NCBI GenBank assembly: GCA_003164675.1
Contig: PLTX01000037.1
Location: 1 to 50,042, forward strand
Source: Verrucomicrobiota bacterium
GTDB taxonomy: Bacteria; Verrucomicrobiota; Verrucomicrobiia; Palsa-1439
Direction: 5' to 3'
Length of the DNA stretch: 50,042 nt
Shown here: piece after piece, positions 1-7,813 of the stretch
Layout: each line of letters begins with the position of its first letter
Numbering within the stretch: position 1 is the stretch's first letter
Notes under the pieces: model-generated
Told to the model about the DNA's origin: nothing
Seen by the model: the letters and a program-made list of their open reading frames with translations, nothing else
Databases searched by the model: none
Made by a program: the position numbers and the translations under genes

Positions 1-61
1 TCCAGTCAACGGGTGCAGGTCACCGTGGCAATCCGTGTGAATCTGTGGCTAAACTTGCGCC

Positions 62-255
62 ATGTCTGACTGGCGATTGACTCCCCAGAACTCGGCACTC
101 GTGGTCATCGACGTGCAAGAGAAGCTCATGAACGTCATACCGCGGCGCGCCGAGTCGCTGGCGTCGATCCAGAGACTTATCGGTGCGGCGCGGTCATCAC
201 CACCGTCGAATCCGGCACCGACCAATTCAAGCGAATCCTACCGCTCTTTAAGTAG
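62..255 (+). pseudogene. Isochorismatase-family hydrolase remnant
   Basis: The first 40 or so residues read as the start of a cysteine hydrolase of the isochorismatase/nicotinamidase fold, with the typical ALVVIDVQEKLM strand that carries the first catalytic Asp. After about position 180 this frame loses all family character. A second frame (codons from 184) then reads VITTVESGTDQFKRILPLFK and stops at 253-255, which resembles the C-terminal helix of the same family. The middle of the protein, including the catalytic Lys and Cys regions (normally well over 100 residues), is absent. The simplest reading is one internal deletion that also shifted the frame. The open frame continues to 343 but has no recognisable content there. 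It ends against the convergent FmdB-type gene. Confidence 0.7.
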
Positions 256-259
256 CACG

Positions 260-496
260 TCAGTGATGATGTCTTCCGCCGGTGCAACCGCAGCCGCCGG
301 GGCGACCGCAGGGCGGGATCGCAGCGGGCGTGGAAGCCATTGAGCCGCCACCCTGCGCGGCAAAAACGGAAAGCTTCTTCGTCAGCTTCTTTGAGCCGCA
401 ATGCGGGCAGGCGACCGAGCCTTCCCAGTTGCTCGAACGCACGAGCAACTCAAAATCCTTCTCACATTTCGTACAAACAAATTCGTAAAGCGGCAT
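260..496 (-). CDS. FmdB-family zinc-ribbon protein
   Basis: This small protein of about 78 residues begins MPLYEFVC, the standard start of FmdB/CxxC_CxxC_SSSS regulatory-type zinc ribbons. Two pairs of cysteines (CTKC near residue 9 and CPHCG near residue 31) form the ribbon. The tail is glycine-, cysteine- and histidine-rich, as is common in the family. An in-frame Met lies five codons upstream, but GAGGAG seven bases before position 496 supports the MPLYEF start. It is the last gene of a minus-strand operon with rnhC and a small membrane protein. FmdB-like proteins are named after a putative regulator of formamidase/amidase genes; the actual function is not established here. Confidence 0.85.
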   Translation of the reverse strand: MPLYEFVCTKCEKDFELLVRSSNWEGSVACPHCGSKKLTKKLSVFAAQGGGSMASTPAAIPPCGRPGGCGCTGGRHHH

Positions 497-513
497 ACCG
501 GTTCTCCTCAAAC

Positions 514-954
514 TTATTGCGGCGTGGCATCCAATAGCTGTTGCATCTCCGGGCTGGACTGTTTGCGCGGGGCTTGCACCGACCGGATGCGGGCTTGCGT
601 GACGTTCTCATGACAGGGAATGCCAAGGATGTGCTGGACGTAATCCACTTTGATGGTCACGAGCTTGTTAATAAAATCCACACCGATCTTTTTGCTGACC
701 AGATTCTCCGCGACGGTGTGTTGTTCCGTGTCTTCGGACGCAATATGAACGTCGTTGGCCGTGATATCGATCCCCAGGCTCTTCGCGTCGGCGATCACGC
801 TCTGTTTCACGGTGTCCATCGAATTCTCGGCGACAAAATTGATCTGACGATCCACACGCTCGGCAAAATCGGTGTTCGTCTTGAATATTTCCATCCACTG
901 GACGAACCCATATCCAATCACCACGACGAGCACGGCGATAATAAGGCCTTTCAT
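514..954 (-). CDS. Small single-pass membrane protein, function unknown
   Basis: The 146-residue protein has one N-terminal hydrophobic segment (about residues 3-20, [17 protein letters not shown]) and a polar remainder that should lie outside the cytoplasmic membrane. It resembles small DUF4845-like membrane proteins in layout, but I cannot assign a family with confidence. The start overlaps the rnhC stop as ATGA and is preceded by AAGGAG at about seven bases, so it is translationally coupled to rnhC. The fmdB-like gene follows 17 bases after its stop. No signal cleavage site is obvious, so a membrane-anchored state is likelier than secretion. Confidence 0.7.
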   Translation of the reverse strand: MKGLIIAVLVVVIGYGFVQWMEIFKTNTDFAERVDRQINFVAENSMDTVKQSVIADAKSLGIDITANDVHIASEDTEQHTVAENLVSKKIGVDFINKLVTIKVDYVQHILGIPCHENVTQARIRSVQAPRKQSSPEMQQLLDATPQ

Positions 955-1877
955 TTCGGCGCTCCTTCCAGCACTTTCTGTGACGTGCGAAAATGCATCT
1001 TGGCCACTTTCGCCAACGCGTCGCGGCCGTGTTTCGTAACCAGTTGCACCGCCGCTTCCTCGACGGCCGTGGACGCGCCCTTGGGCAGTTCCACGCCGTA
1101 TTCCTTGCCCAACCGCCGCAGCCTCATCACGAATTCATTCCGCGCGATGATCGACGCCGCCGCCACCGCCAGATCGCTCTCGGCCTTGTGCCGTTGCACC
1201 AACTCGATTTTCCGCCCGCGCTCCATCAGCGCCCGCTCGATGATCCGCTTGTTGCCAAACTGGTCGGAGATCGCTTTCGGGCTGTCCACCCGACCCAACA
1301 GATCCTCAATCACCCGCGCATGGCCCCATCCCAGGATGTTGTTCACGTTTCCCATCTGGGCGTGTAGTTGATTGTACTTCTCCGGGCCGATGGCGACAAC
1401 ATCCGTCACGCACCCTTCCGTCAGGCGAATCTGCTTGGCGATCTCCGCAATCCGCGCGTCGCTCTTGATCATCTTGCTGTCGCGCACGCCGATTTCCATC
1501 ATGTTATACGCCGCCGCTTCGTTGAGAAACGCGCCCGCGATGACCAGCGGCCCGAAGAAGTCGCCCTTGCCGCTTTCGTCAACCCCGATGCGCGGCTCCA
1601 ACATCGTCGGGTCGAGGATGTGCTCGTAACCCAGCTTCGCCTCCCCCAACAGTTGCGGTTCGAGGTAGAACTGCACGAAATCGGTCGTCCCCTTCCCCTG
1701 CACGACCAGCTTGCCGCTGGTGTACATGGCGACGCTGACCTTCTCGCCGCGGTGTTCGGCCCCAAAGTGCGCGTACGGTACATCGCGAAACATAAAGCCG
1801 CGCGCCTCCAAGTCGCGTTTCAGACGCGGAATCTTGTCAGCATCCAGCTTACACGTGTAGGATGTGCGCTCGGCCAT
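951..1877 (-). CDS. rnhC: Ribonuclease HIII
   Basis: This enzyme hydrolyses RNA in RNA:DNA hybrids. Residues 1-90 form the TBP-like substrate-binding domain that separates HIII from HII. The catalytic domain starts at RIGVDESGKGDFFGPLV (Asp100, Glu101) and includes VRDSK, SDQF (Asp205) and HKAESDLAVAAASIIAR (Asp235). These match the DEDD set of characterised RNase HIII enzymes. I chose the MAERTSY start at 1877 because the domain begins there; the frame is open to 1916, which would add 13 unsupported residues. The start CAT shares bases with an ATG of the divergent mutY gene. It heads the operon with the small membrane protein and the FmdB-like ribbon. Confidence 0.95.
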   Translation of the reverse strand: MAERTSYTCKLDADKIPRLKRDLEARGFMFRDVPYAHFGAEHRGEKVSVAMYTSGKLVVQGKGTTDFVQFYLEPQLLGEAKLGYEHILDPTMLEPRIGVDESGKGDFFGPLVIAGAFLNEAAAYNMMEIGVRDSKMIKSDARIAEIAKQIRLTEGCVTDVVAIGPEKYNQLHAQMGNVNNILGWGHARVIEDLLGRVDSPKAISDQFGNKRIIERALMERGRKIELVQRHKAESDLAVAAASIIARNEFVMRLRRLGKEYGVELPKGASTAVEEAAVQLVTKHGRDALAKVAKMHFRTSQKVLEGAPK

Positions 1878-2922
1878 GGCGACACGATTCCACACACCTG
1901 CCGTGCGGGTCAACACCGGAGTGCGTCGGGCGTTCCATCGCGATCTCCCGCGCTGGTACCGGCGTCACCACCGCCAGCTTCCCTGGCGCGCCACGCGCGA
2001 CCCCTACCGCATCTGGGTCAGTGAAATCATGCTCCAACAAACACGCGTCGAAACCGTCCGACCCTACTACGCCCGCTGGTTGCGGGCGTTCCCCACCATC
2101 CAGTCGCTGGCCCGCGCCTCGGACGACCGCGTGCTGAAATTGTGGGAAGGGTTGGGCTACTACTCGCGCGCGCGGAATCTGCACCGGGCCGCGCAAGCCG
2201 TCGTCCACGAACGTGGCGGCCAAATGCCTCGCACGGTAGAAAGTCTGCGCCAACTTCCGGGAATCGGCCGCTACACGGCAGGCGCCATTGCCAGCATCGC
2301 GTTCGGCGAGCGCGTGCCGGTCGTGGATGGAAACGTGGCGCGTGTATTTGCGCGGATTTTTTCCATCCGCGCCAACGTGAGGTCCCCGCGTACGCTGCAA
2401 TCGCTCTGGAGGCTCGCCGAAGACCTGCTTCCCGATACCGACCCGGGGGATTTCAACCAAGCGTTGATGGAATTCGGCGCGCTGGTATGCACGCCCGCCG
2501 CTCCGCATTGCGATACATGTCCAATGCATCGGATCTGCGCGGCGCGGGCGCGCGGACTGGTCGAGCAGGTGCCGAATCGTGGTGATAAACCGCAGACCGT
2601 GCACCTCGTAACCAAGGCTGCTTTCGTGAAGAACCGTGACCGGATTCTGCTGAGACGCAGGCCGCGGCAGGGTTTGCTGGCGAACTTCTGGGAACTGCCG
2701 GCAGCTGATGCACGACGGTTCCGCGTGGGACATCGAATCCACGAATTGCGTCACACGATCACGCATCGACGAATCGTCTTTCAGGTGTACGAGTGCGTCC
2801 CAATCGCGAACTTACCGTCAAACGGCGAGTGGCAATCGGTCACCCATGCACAACTGAAAGCGCTGGCTCTCCCCGCGGCGCACCGGCGTGCCATCGACAG
2901 CGTCCTCTCAGCGAAGAAGTAG
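1864..2922 (+). CDS. mutY: A/G-specific adenine DNA glycosylase MutY
   Basis: The enzyme removes adenine mispaired with 8-oxoguanine in base-excision repair. The HhH-GPD core has the catalytic Glu54 in VSEIMLQQTRVETV, the hairpin ESLRQLPGIGRYTAGA, and Asp155 in VVDGNVARV. The 4Fe-4S loop is C209-x6-C216-x2-C219-x5-C225. The C-terminal third (from about residue 256) is the NUDIX-like 8-oxoG recognition domain with ILLRRRP and ANFWELP. At 352 residues it is a normal size for the family. The start is uncertain: 1864 gives the longest product, while ATG 1876 sits inside the same CATG that starts rnhC on the other strand. The gene converges on and overlaps the Usp gene by 15 bases. Confidence 0.95.
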   Translation: MRSAMATRFHTPAVRVNTGVRRAFHRDLPRWYRRHHRQLPWRATRDPYRIWVSEIMLQQTRVETVRPYYARWLRAFPTIQSLARASDDRVLKLWEGLGYYSRARNLHRAAQAVVHERGGQMPRTVESLRQLPGIGRYTAGAIASIAFGERVPVVDGNVARVFARIFSIRANVRSPRTLQSLWRLAEDLLPDTDPGDFNQALMEFGALVCTPAAPHCDTCPMHRICAARARGLVEQVPNRGDKPQTVHLVTKAAFVKNRDRILLRRRPRQGLLANFWELPAADARRFRVGHRIHELRHTITHRRIVFQVYECVPIANLPSNGEWQSVTHAQLKALALPAAHRRAIDSVLSAKK

Positions 2923-3735
2923 CACAGGACTGTCGGTCGCGCGCAGGAGATTGACCAGCACATCGTTCACCAGCCGATTCGAGAATCTCGCCCGCGTGCT
3001 CGGAGCCATCACGATGAGATCGATGGGCGTTTTCTTGACGAAAGCGAGCAGGTTCTGCAACCGCTTGTCGGGCTTGGCGAACAACAGGATATTGGTCTGC
3101 GCGGGATTGATTTTCGCCACCTCGCGCAAGGGATTGTCTTCGGGCAACTTGCCCGTGCGGCTGGTGACCAACGGGAAAACATGGAGCATGCTGTTAAACT
3201 TGTGCGCCAGCGGCAAAACTTTCAGGAACGTTTCCGCGCCGGCCGATCCCAATTCGGTCAGCGACAGCACGTGCTTGAACCGCGGGCGTTTCCAGTCCTT
3301 GTCCTTGATCGGGCGCCCGTGAATGCAGAGCACATGGCACGGTGTGCTGGCGATGATCGACTCGATGATGCTTCCAACCGACCACCAGGCCAGGTTGACT
3401 CCGTCCTTGTTGGAGGCCATGCAGATGAGATCGACCTTCTTGCTTACCGCCGATTCCGCAATCGCTTCCGCGCGATCTTTCTTGTACACGTACATCTTCG
3501 CGACCGCCACGGTCTTCTTGAGCGGCGGCAGATCGGTGGCATTTACGTCCAGCGCCAACATCCTGGTGAGCCTCGGAAAATCCAAAAGATTTTCCGGTTC
3601 CTTGAGCGACGCGGGATCCATCACGTGCAGCAGGTACAACTTGCTGTGGAACGCCTGCGCCAGCGTCACCGCGTACGGAATGACGGAATTCGATTCGTCG
3701 GATAGATCGCTTGGTACGAGTATCTTCTGCAGCAT
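2908..3735 (-). CDS. Tandem universal stress protein (UspA family)
   Basis: The protein has two UspA domains. The first begins MLQKILVPSDLSD and runs to CHVLCIHG; the second begins near KHVLSLTELG and ends SPVLLLR. The usual ATP-binding signature (G-x2-G-x9-G-S/T) is degenerate in both halves (MASNKDG..., MAPSTRARFSN...), so it may be of the non-ATP-binding class. An in-frame ATG at 3747 is also possible: AGGAGG lies only two bases before it but fourteen before 3735. I prefer 3735 because the family starts there. A perfect 12-base palindrome (3763-3774) lies just upstream. Its 3' end overlaps mutY. Confidence 0.88.
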   Translation of the reverse strand: MLQKILVPSDLSDESNSVIPYAVTLAQAFHSKLYLLHVMDPASLKEPENLLDFPRLTRMLALDVNATDLPPLKKTVAVAKMYVYKKDRAEAIAESAVSKKVDLICMASNKDGVNLAWWSVGSIIESIIASTPCHVLCIHGRPIKDKDWKRPRFKHVLSLTELGSAGAETFLKVLPLAHKFNSMLHVFPLVTSRTGKLPEDNPLREVAKINPAQTNILLFAKPDKRLQNLLAFVKKTPIDLIVMAPSTRARFSNRLVNDVLVNLLRATDSPVLLLR

Positions 3736-4186
3736 CGCCAGACGCATGTCCTCCTGTTTGCCCCCTCGCGAGGGATTTTAGGAGCGTAGCCTGCTCGATG
3801 CAATGCATTTTCCGTGCTCGAGTCTTGTCAATGTCATGCGAGTCGATGGTGCAAGGTCGCCACCTGGTCGCCGTCGATTCCCGCGCCAAGCCCATCCGTG
3901 CTGCTGGCAATGTGTGTAAGTTCTTCCGTATCCGGCTCGGGGAAACACCCGTTCAGCTCGCGCCCGCTTGCCACGCGACGCCTAGAAGCGCTACACTCGC
4001 CTGCGTTTGGAGAAAACAACCAACTGCGCAACAAGAACTGAACAATCGCTCCGCTTCGGCTGCTGTCCGCACCGAAACTACCGGTTTCAAAGCAGGCGCC
4101 GGCGCTGTCGGCCCGCCCATCATGGGGTGTGCTGAAAGCGTTCTCTTCCGGGCGCCTGACAGTGACTGTGGCCAGACGGATCACCC
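3736..4186. other. Noncoding stretch with a 12-bp palindrome
   Basis: I see no convincing gene here. It lies between the divergent Usp and YfhO-like genes, so it should hold both promoters. The one clear signal is the perfect palindrome CCCTCGCGAGGG at 3763-3774, about 30 bases upstream of the Usp start, which could be an operator. Open frames across the stretch have no start signals and no family resemblance. Confidence 0.5.
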
Positions 4187-6652
4187 ATGAGTAACGGGAC
4201 ATCATGCGTTCGGCGGGAGAGAATCCGTCGGGTTCTTGGAAGGCTGGCGGTCGTCCTGGCCGGGATCGTTATCGGGCAGTTCATTCTCTACGCGCCGTCG
4301 TTGGTTGGACGAAAAATCCTCCTTCCGCTGGATATTCTGGCCTTGCCCACCACGTACCTCCCGAGAACGCCGGAGGTCGCCAAGATCATCGCACACAACA
4401 CGGTCATGGCAGACCTCGTCCTTTCGTTCGAACCATCCCGGCGATTTGCCGTCTCGGAAATCCGCGCTGGTCGGTTTCCCTTCTGGGCACCGTATCAGTA
4501 TGCTGGCGCGCCGTTCGTTGAGCCGAAGTATTCGCCGCTTCAGCTCCTTCAATACTTTACCGCGGCACCCGTCATCATTGCCTGGGCGCAACTGCTTGTT
4601 GCGGCTGTTGCGGGCACCGGTGTTTACCTGTTCTGCCGCCGTGCACTGCATATTGGCTTTTGGGCAGCAACGATTTCCGCATGGTGTTACCCCATGACGG
4701 GCCTCTTCGTGTTCTGGCAAGGGTACCCAACGTCTGCCGCGGCCTGCTGGCTTCCGTGGCTTCTACTGGCAGTCGACAAGACTGCTCGACGAGCCACTCC
4801 CGCGGCGCCGGTTTGGTTGGGCGTAGCGACGTGCCTAGTGCTGATCAGCGGTCATGTTGACATCTCCGGTCAGGTACTGCTGACATCGGGTATCTATGCG
4901 GTATGGTGCTGGCTGACTGTATACTCCAACCAGTGGTTTCAGCAGCGCGCAAGGGGAGCCGCCCTGGCTCTCATCGTGGGGTGGAGCCTCGGGTTCTTGC
5001 TGGCGACTCCACATTTACTCCCGCTGTTTGAATACGTGCGCACCGGTTCCCGCATGATGCAGCGCGGACGGGGACTAGAGGAACGGCCACCCATCGGTTG
5101 GGCAGCTCTACCCCAGACCGTTTTGCCGGATATGTACGGCTCCGAGCAAGCCGGCAGTCTCCGAATCGTAGACGGAAACCAGATCGAGAGTTCCGCGGCA
5201 ACCTATGCGGGTGTTCTTGCCACACTCTTCGTGGCACCGCTGGCGTGGTGCAGCCGGCGCCACCGGTCCGTCAATGCCCTCTGGTGCGCCCTAGGGTTCC
5301 TGGGGTTGAGTTGGTGCCTGAATGTGCCGATCCTGGTCAAGCTGCTGCGCCTGCCGGGACTCAACATGATGTCCCACAATCGCCTGGTGTTCGTGACCTC
5401 GTTCTCGATCCTCATGATGACAGCCATCGGGTTGAACGTGCTCGGGGAGGGTGCTCCCCGGTGGAGATGGTGGTTCCGCGTTCCGACCGTGCTGCTGGCC
5501 GGGCTTTGCGCGTGGTGTATTTACCGTACTTTAGTTCCTGCTGAGCCGATTTCCACTCAGCTCGAGTCCGCCATCCGCCACGGCCAGCATATGGTACCGG
5601 TGCGCGACCTCAACGACGTCCGAACGATACAAAGATGGTTTGTTCACTCTTACCTTGGTTCGTCAGTTCTGTGCGGCCTCGGCCTTGCGGGATGGTCGTT
5701 GCTCTGGTTCCGACGGACACCGCAACGGTGGCTCGTGCCGTTGCTCGGCTTTGTCCTGATTGGAGACTTGTTATGGTTTGCCTATGGGCGGAGTGCGCAG
5801 TGCGATCCGTCCCTCTATTACCCCCGAATCCCGGTCCTGGAGCAATTGGCCAGGGAAACGCCGGGACGGATCGTCGGTTTTTTTTGCCTGCCCGCCCAAC
5901 TGGCGCAAACACACAACCTATGCAATATCCAAGGGTACGATGGCGTCGACCCGGCGCGTTTGATGGATCTGATGGCGAGCGCCGCCGACCCACCCCTCCA
6001 CCTCACTTCTTCCTCATTGACCGTGTGGTTTCGACCTCGCGTGATTGTCTCCCCGACGGATAACGTCCGTCTTTCCCCTGTGTTGGACATGCTGGGTGTC
6101 CGGTACGTCATCTTTCGGGGTTCTCCCCCTGCGTCAATTCACCCGGCCTTTCAAGACTTCGACTATTGGGTTCTCGTGAACCGCGAAGCTCTGCCGCGCG
6201 CATTCGTCCCGCACCGCGTGGAAACCGTGGCCAATGACCACGACCGTCTCGAGAAACTGACGGCGCCGCAATTCGATCCGCGCGACGTGGCCTACGTCGA
6301 GACACCGGTCGACCTGCCCGGACCCTGTCGCGGCCACGCCGAGATTGTCTCCGAGATTCCCACGCGGGTCACCGTCTCCGTCCACATGGAAACCCCCGGC
6401 CTCCTCGTGCTCGCCGACCTCTGGGACAACGGATGGCGGGCGTACCGAAACAGCCAACCCGTGCCGATTCTCCGGGCCGACCACGCCCTGCGCGGCGTCA
6501 TCGTCCCGGCGGGAGTCTCGACCGTTGAATTTCGGTACGAGCCTCGAAGTCTCACGTTGGGATTGTGCTTATCCGCGCTGGCAGCCGCGGTAATTCTGAG
6601 TTGGCTCGGAACCATCGTTTGGTGCCGGCGCAACCGATCCGGACGGGCTTGA
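4187..6652 (+). CDS. YfhO-like polytopic membrane protein
   Basis: This is an 821-residue membrane protein with about 12 hydrophobic segments: one near residues 18-40, a series through the middle, one at about 505-530, and a last helix near 790-812. The segment ADLVLSFEPSRR, followed by AGRFPFWAPYQYAG, resembles the extracytoplasmic region of YfhO/GT-C type proteins. The C-terminal soluble part (LLVLADLWDNGWRAY..., VIVPAGVSTVEFRYEP) is the typical YfhO tail. Family members are thought to be lipid-linked sugar transferases involved in glycosylating teichoic acid or lipids; the substrate cannot be told from sequence. No sugar-nucleotide synthesis genes adjoin it. It is followed by a structured noncoding element that may end transcription. 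Confidence 0.8.
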   Translation: MSNGTSCVRRERIRRVLGRLAVVLAGIVIGQFILYAPSLVGRKILLPLDILALPTTYLPRTPEVAKIIAHNTVMADLVLSFEPSRRFAVSEIRAGRFPFWAPYQYAGAPFVEPKYSPLQLLQYFTAAPVIIAWAQLLVAAVAGTGVYLFCRRALHIGFWAATISAWCYPMTGLFVFWQGYPTSAAACWLPWLLLAVDKTARRATPAAPVWLGVATCLVLISGHVDISGQVLLTSGIYAVWCWLTVYSNQWFQQRARGAALALIVGWSLGFLLATPHLLPLFEYVRTGSRMMQRGRGLEERPPIGWAALPQTVLPDMYGSEQAGSLRIVDGNQIESSAATYAGVLATLFVAPLAWCSRRHRSVNALWCALGFLGLSWCLNVPILVKLLRLPGLNMMSHNRLVFVTSFSILMMTAIGLNVLGEGAPRWRWWFRVPTVLLAGLCAWCIYRTLVPAEPISTQLESAIRHGQHMVPVRDLNDVRTIQRWFVHSYLGSSVLCGLGLAGWSLLWFRRTPQRWLVPLLGFVLIGDLLWFAYGRSAQCDPSLYYPRIPVLEQLARETPGRIVGFFCLPAQLAQTHNLCNIQGYDGVDPARLMDLMASAADPPLHLTSSSLTVWFRPRVIVSPTDNVRLSPVLDMLGVRYVIFRGSPPASIHPAFQDFDYWVLVNREALPRAFVPHRVETVANDHDRLEKLTAPQFDPRDVAYVETPVDLPGPCRGHAEIVSEIPTRVTVSVHMETPGLLVLADLWDNGWRAYRNSQPVPILRADHALRGVIVPAGVSTVEFRYEPRSLTLGLCLSALAAAVILSWLGTIVWCRRNRSGRA

Positions 6653-7218
6653 ACGAAGCCAAACGAGCATCAACCCCCCCAAACAAAGCCAATTTTAGCA
6701 AAACGAAGCCAAGTGACAAATTGGCACACTTGGACTTCTAACGCCTTGTCCCTCAAGCCAATCCAAAACCTCCAACACTCCAAACAATTGGCTTTGTTTT
6801 GCAGTTTTACCCTTTTGCACCTCCCCAGTCCCTTATGTCAAAGAACGATCACGAGGATGCCCGGCCCGGCGATTCATTGGTACATCGCCAAGCCGGCCAC
6901 AACACCAAGTAAGAACTTATTCATCGCGCAGGAGCATATCCAACAGCGATAATAAGTCAAGCTGGAAAATCGCCGGCAAATAACACTTCATGCAACAGGG
7001 GCGGGGGCGTTGCAATGTCGAAACCCCGTTTCTTTGCAACAATTATCATCCGTTGCGCGTTTGTTCTTGCAATCAAAAGACAACCTCGTTATCTCGTGCC
7101 GACTGATGCGCGAGTTGACCGCGCCATCTTGTGGAAGCCACGGTTGTTCCTGATGTACCCGTCACGTCGTTGAACCGGGCGCGCCTGTGGGGTGTGCAGG
7201 CGAGGAGCAGACCCTTCG
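6653..7218. other. Intergenic region between the YfhO-like and XRE genes
   Basis: This noncoding stretch has lower GC than its surroundings. Its first part contains the inverted-repeat element at 6681-6799; the rest (6800-7218) must hold the promoter of the regulator gene. Short open frames have no family character and no ribosome-binding sites. Confidence 0.5.
6681..6799. repeat. 14-bp inverted repeat enclosing a nested hairpin
   Basis: AAACAAAGCCAATT (6681-6694) is repeated in perfect inverted form at 6786-6799. Inside lies a second hairpin: GAAG plus CCAAGTG (6705-6715) pairs with CACTTGG, a one-base bulge, and CTTC (6727-6738). The element follows the YfhO-like gene by 28 bases. It could be a large terminator structure, a small structured RNA, or a MITE-like remnant. 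No target-site duplication is visible next to the arms. Confidence 0.6.
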
Positions 7219-7605
7219 GTGTTGCCGGACAACAAACCGAGCATTGATCGCACAGCCCGGACTGGACAGATTCTCGCGTCTCTCCCGTTCGCGGCCACTG
7301 CGCTGGGGACGGTCCCCGAGCGGGCATCGTCGGCCGGCTGCGGCGACATCCGCGACGGCTTCGCGACCGCGTTCCGAAACTGGCGACTGAAGAACAACAT
7401 CCCGCTGAAGAAGATCGCCCGGGATTTGGGCCTTTCCATTGCCACCATCAATTCATGGGAATCGGGGACCCGGTTTCCCACCGGCTACAACCTGGAGATG
7501 CTCGCGAACTATACCAGCGTGCCGCCGTGCCGGCTCCTCTGCGTGATGGCGGACAAGTGCGTCCCGGCGGCTTGCCCGCTGGCGATGCCGAAGAACAAGC
7601 GATAA
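7219..7605 (+). CDS. XRE-type helix-turn-helix regulator with cysteine-rich tail
   Basis: The HTH domain runs from FRNWRLKNNI through LKKIARDLGLSIATINSWESG, the classic lambda-Cro/Xre layout, here used late in a short protein. After it come four cysteines in the pattern C-x3-C-x5-C-x4-C (PPCRLLCVMADKCVPAACP), which could bind a metal or cluster and make the regulator a sensor. The start is uncertain. A GTG at 7192 opens the frame, but GAGGAG precedes the GTG/TTG pair at 7219/7222 by about eleven bases, so I place it there. It lies directly upstream of two exported surface-protein genes on the same strand and is a candidate for controlling them. Confidence 0.75.
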   Translation: MLPDNKPSIDRTARTGQILASLPFAATALGTVPERASSAGCGDIRDGFATAFRNWRLKNNIPLKKIARDLGLSIATINSWESGTRFPTGYNLEMLANYTSVPPCRLLCVMADKCVPAACPLAMPKNKR

Positions 7606-7813
7606 GACGCTGGCGCCTGCTCGTGGCCCGTTACACTTTAAGTAGAAAATCACGGGTTGCGTCTTCGCGCCGCGCCGCTCTAGCCTCTGCCGCGTTGAGC
7701 GAGTTCACAAACGCACCTCGATGAGGGAACGCCCGGCGCAACAAATAGGTTCTGCCCGGCAGACAGGCGCAAGGACTCCCTGTATACCTCTCGTTCAAGA
7801 TATGGAGGACAGC

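Noticed and set aside
6681-6799. Integron attC site or complete MITE
   Set aside because: No attC core (GTTRRRY...RYYYAAC) and no target-site duplication were found.
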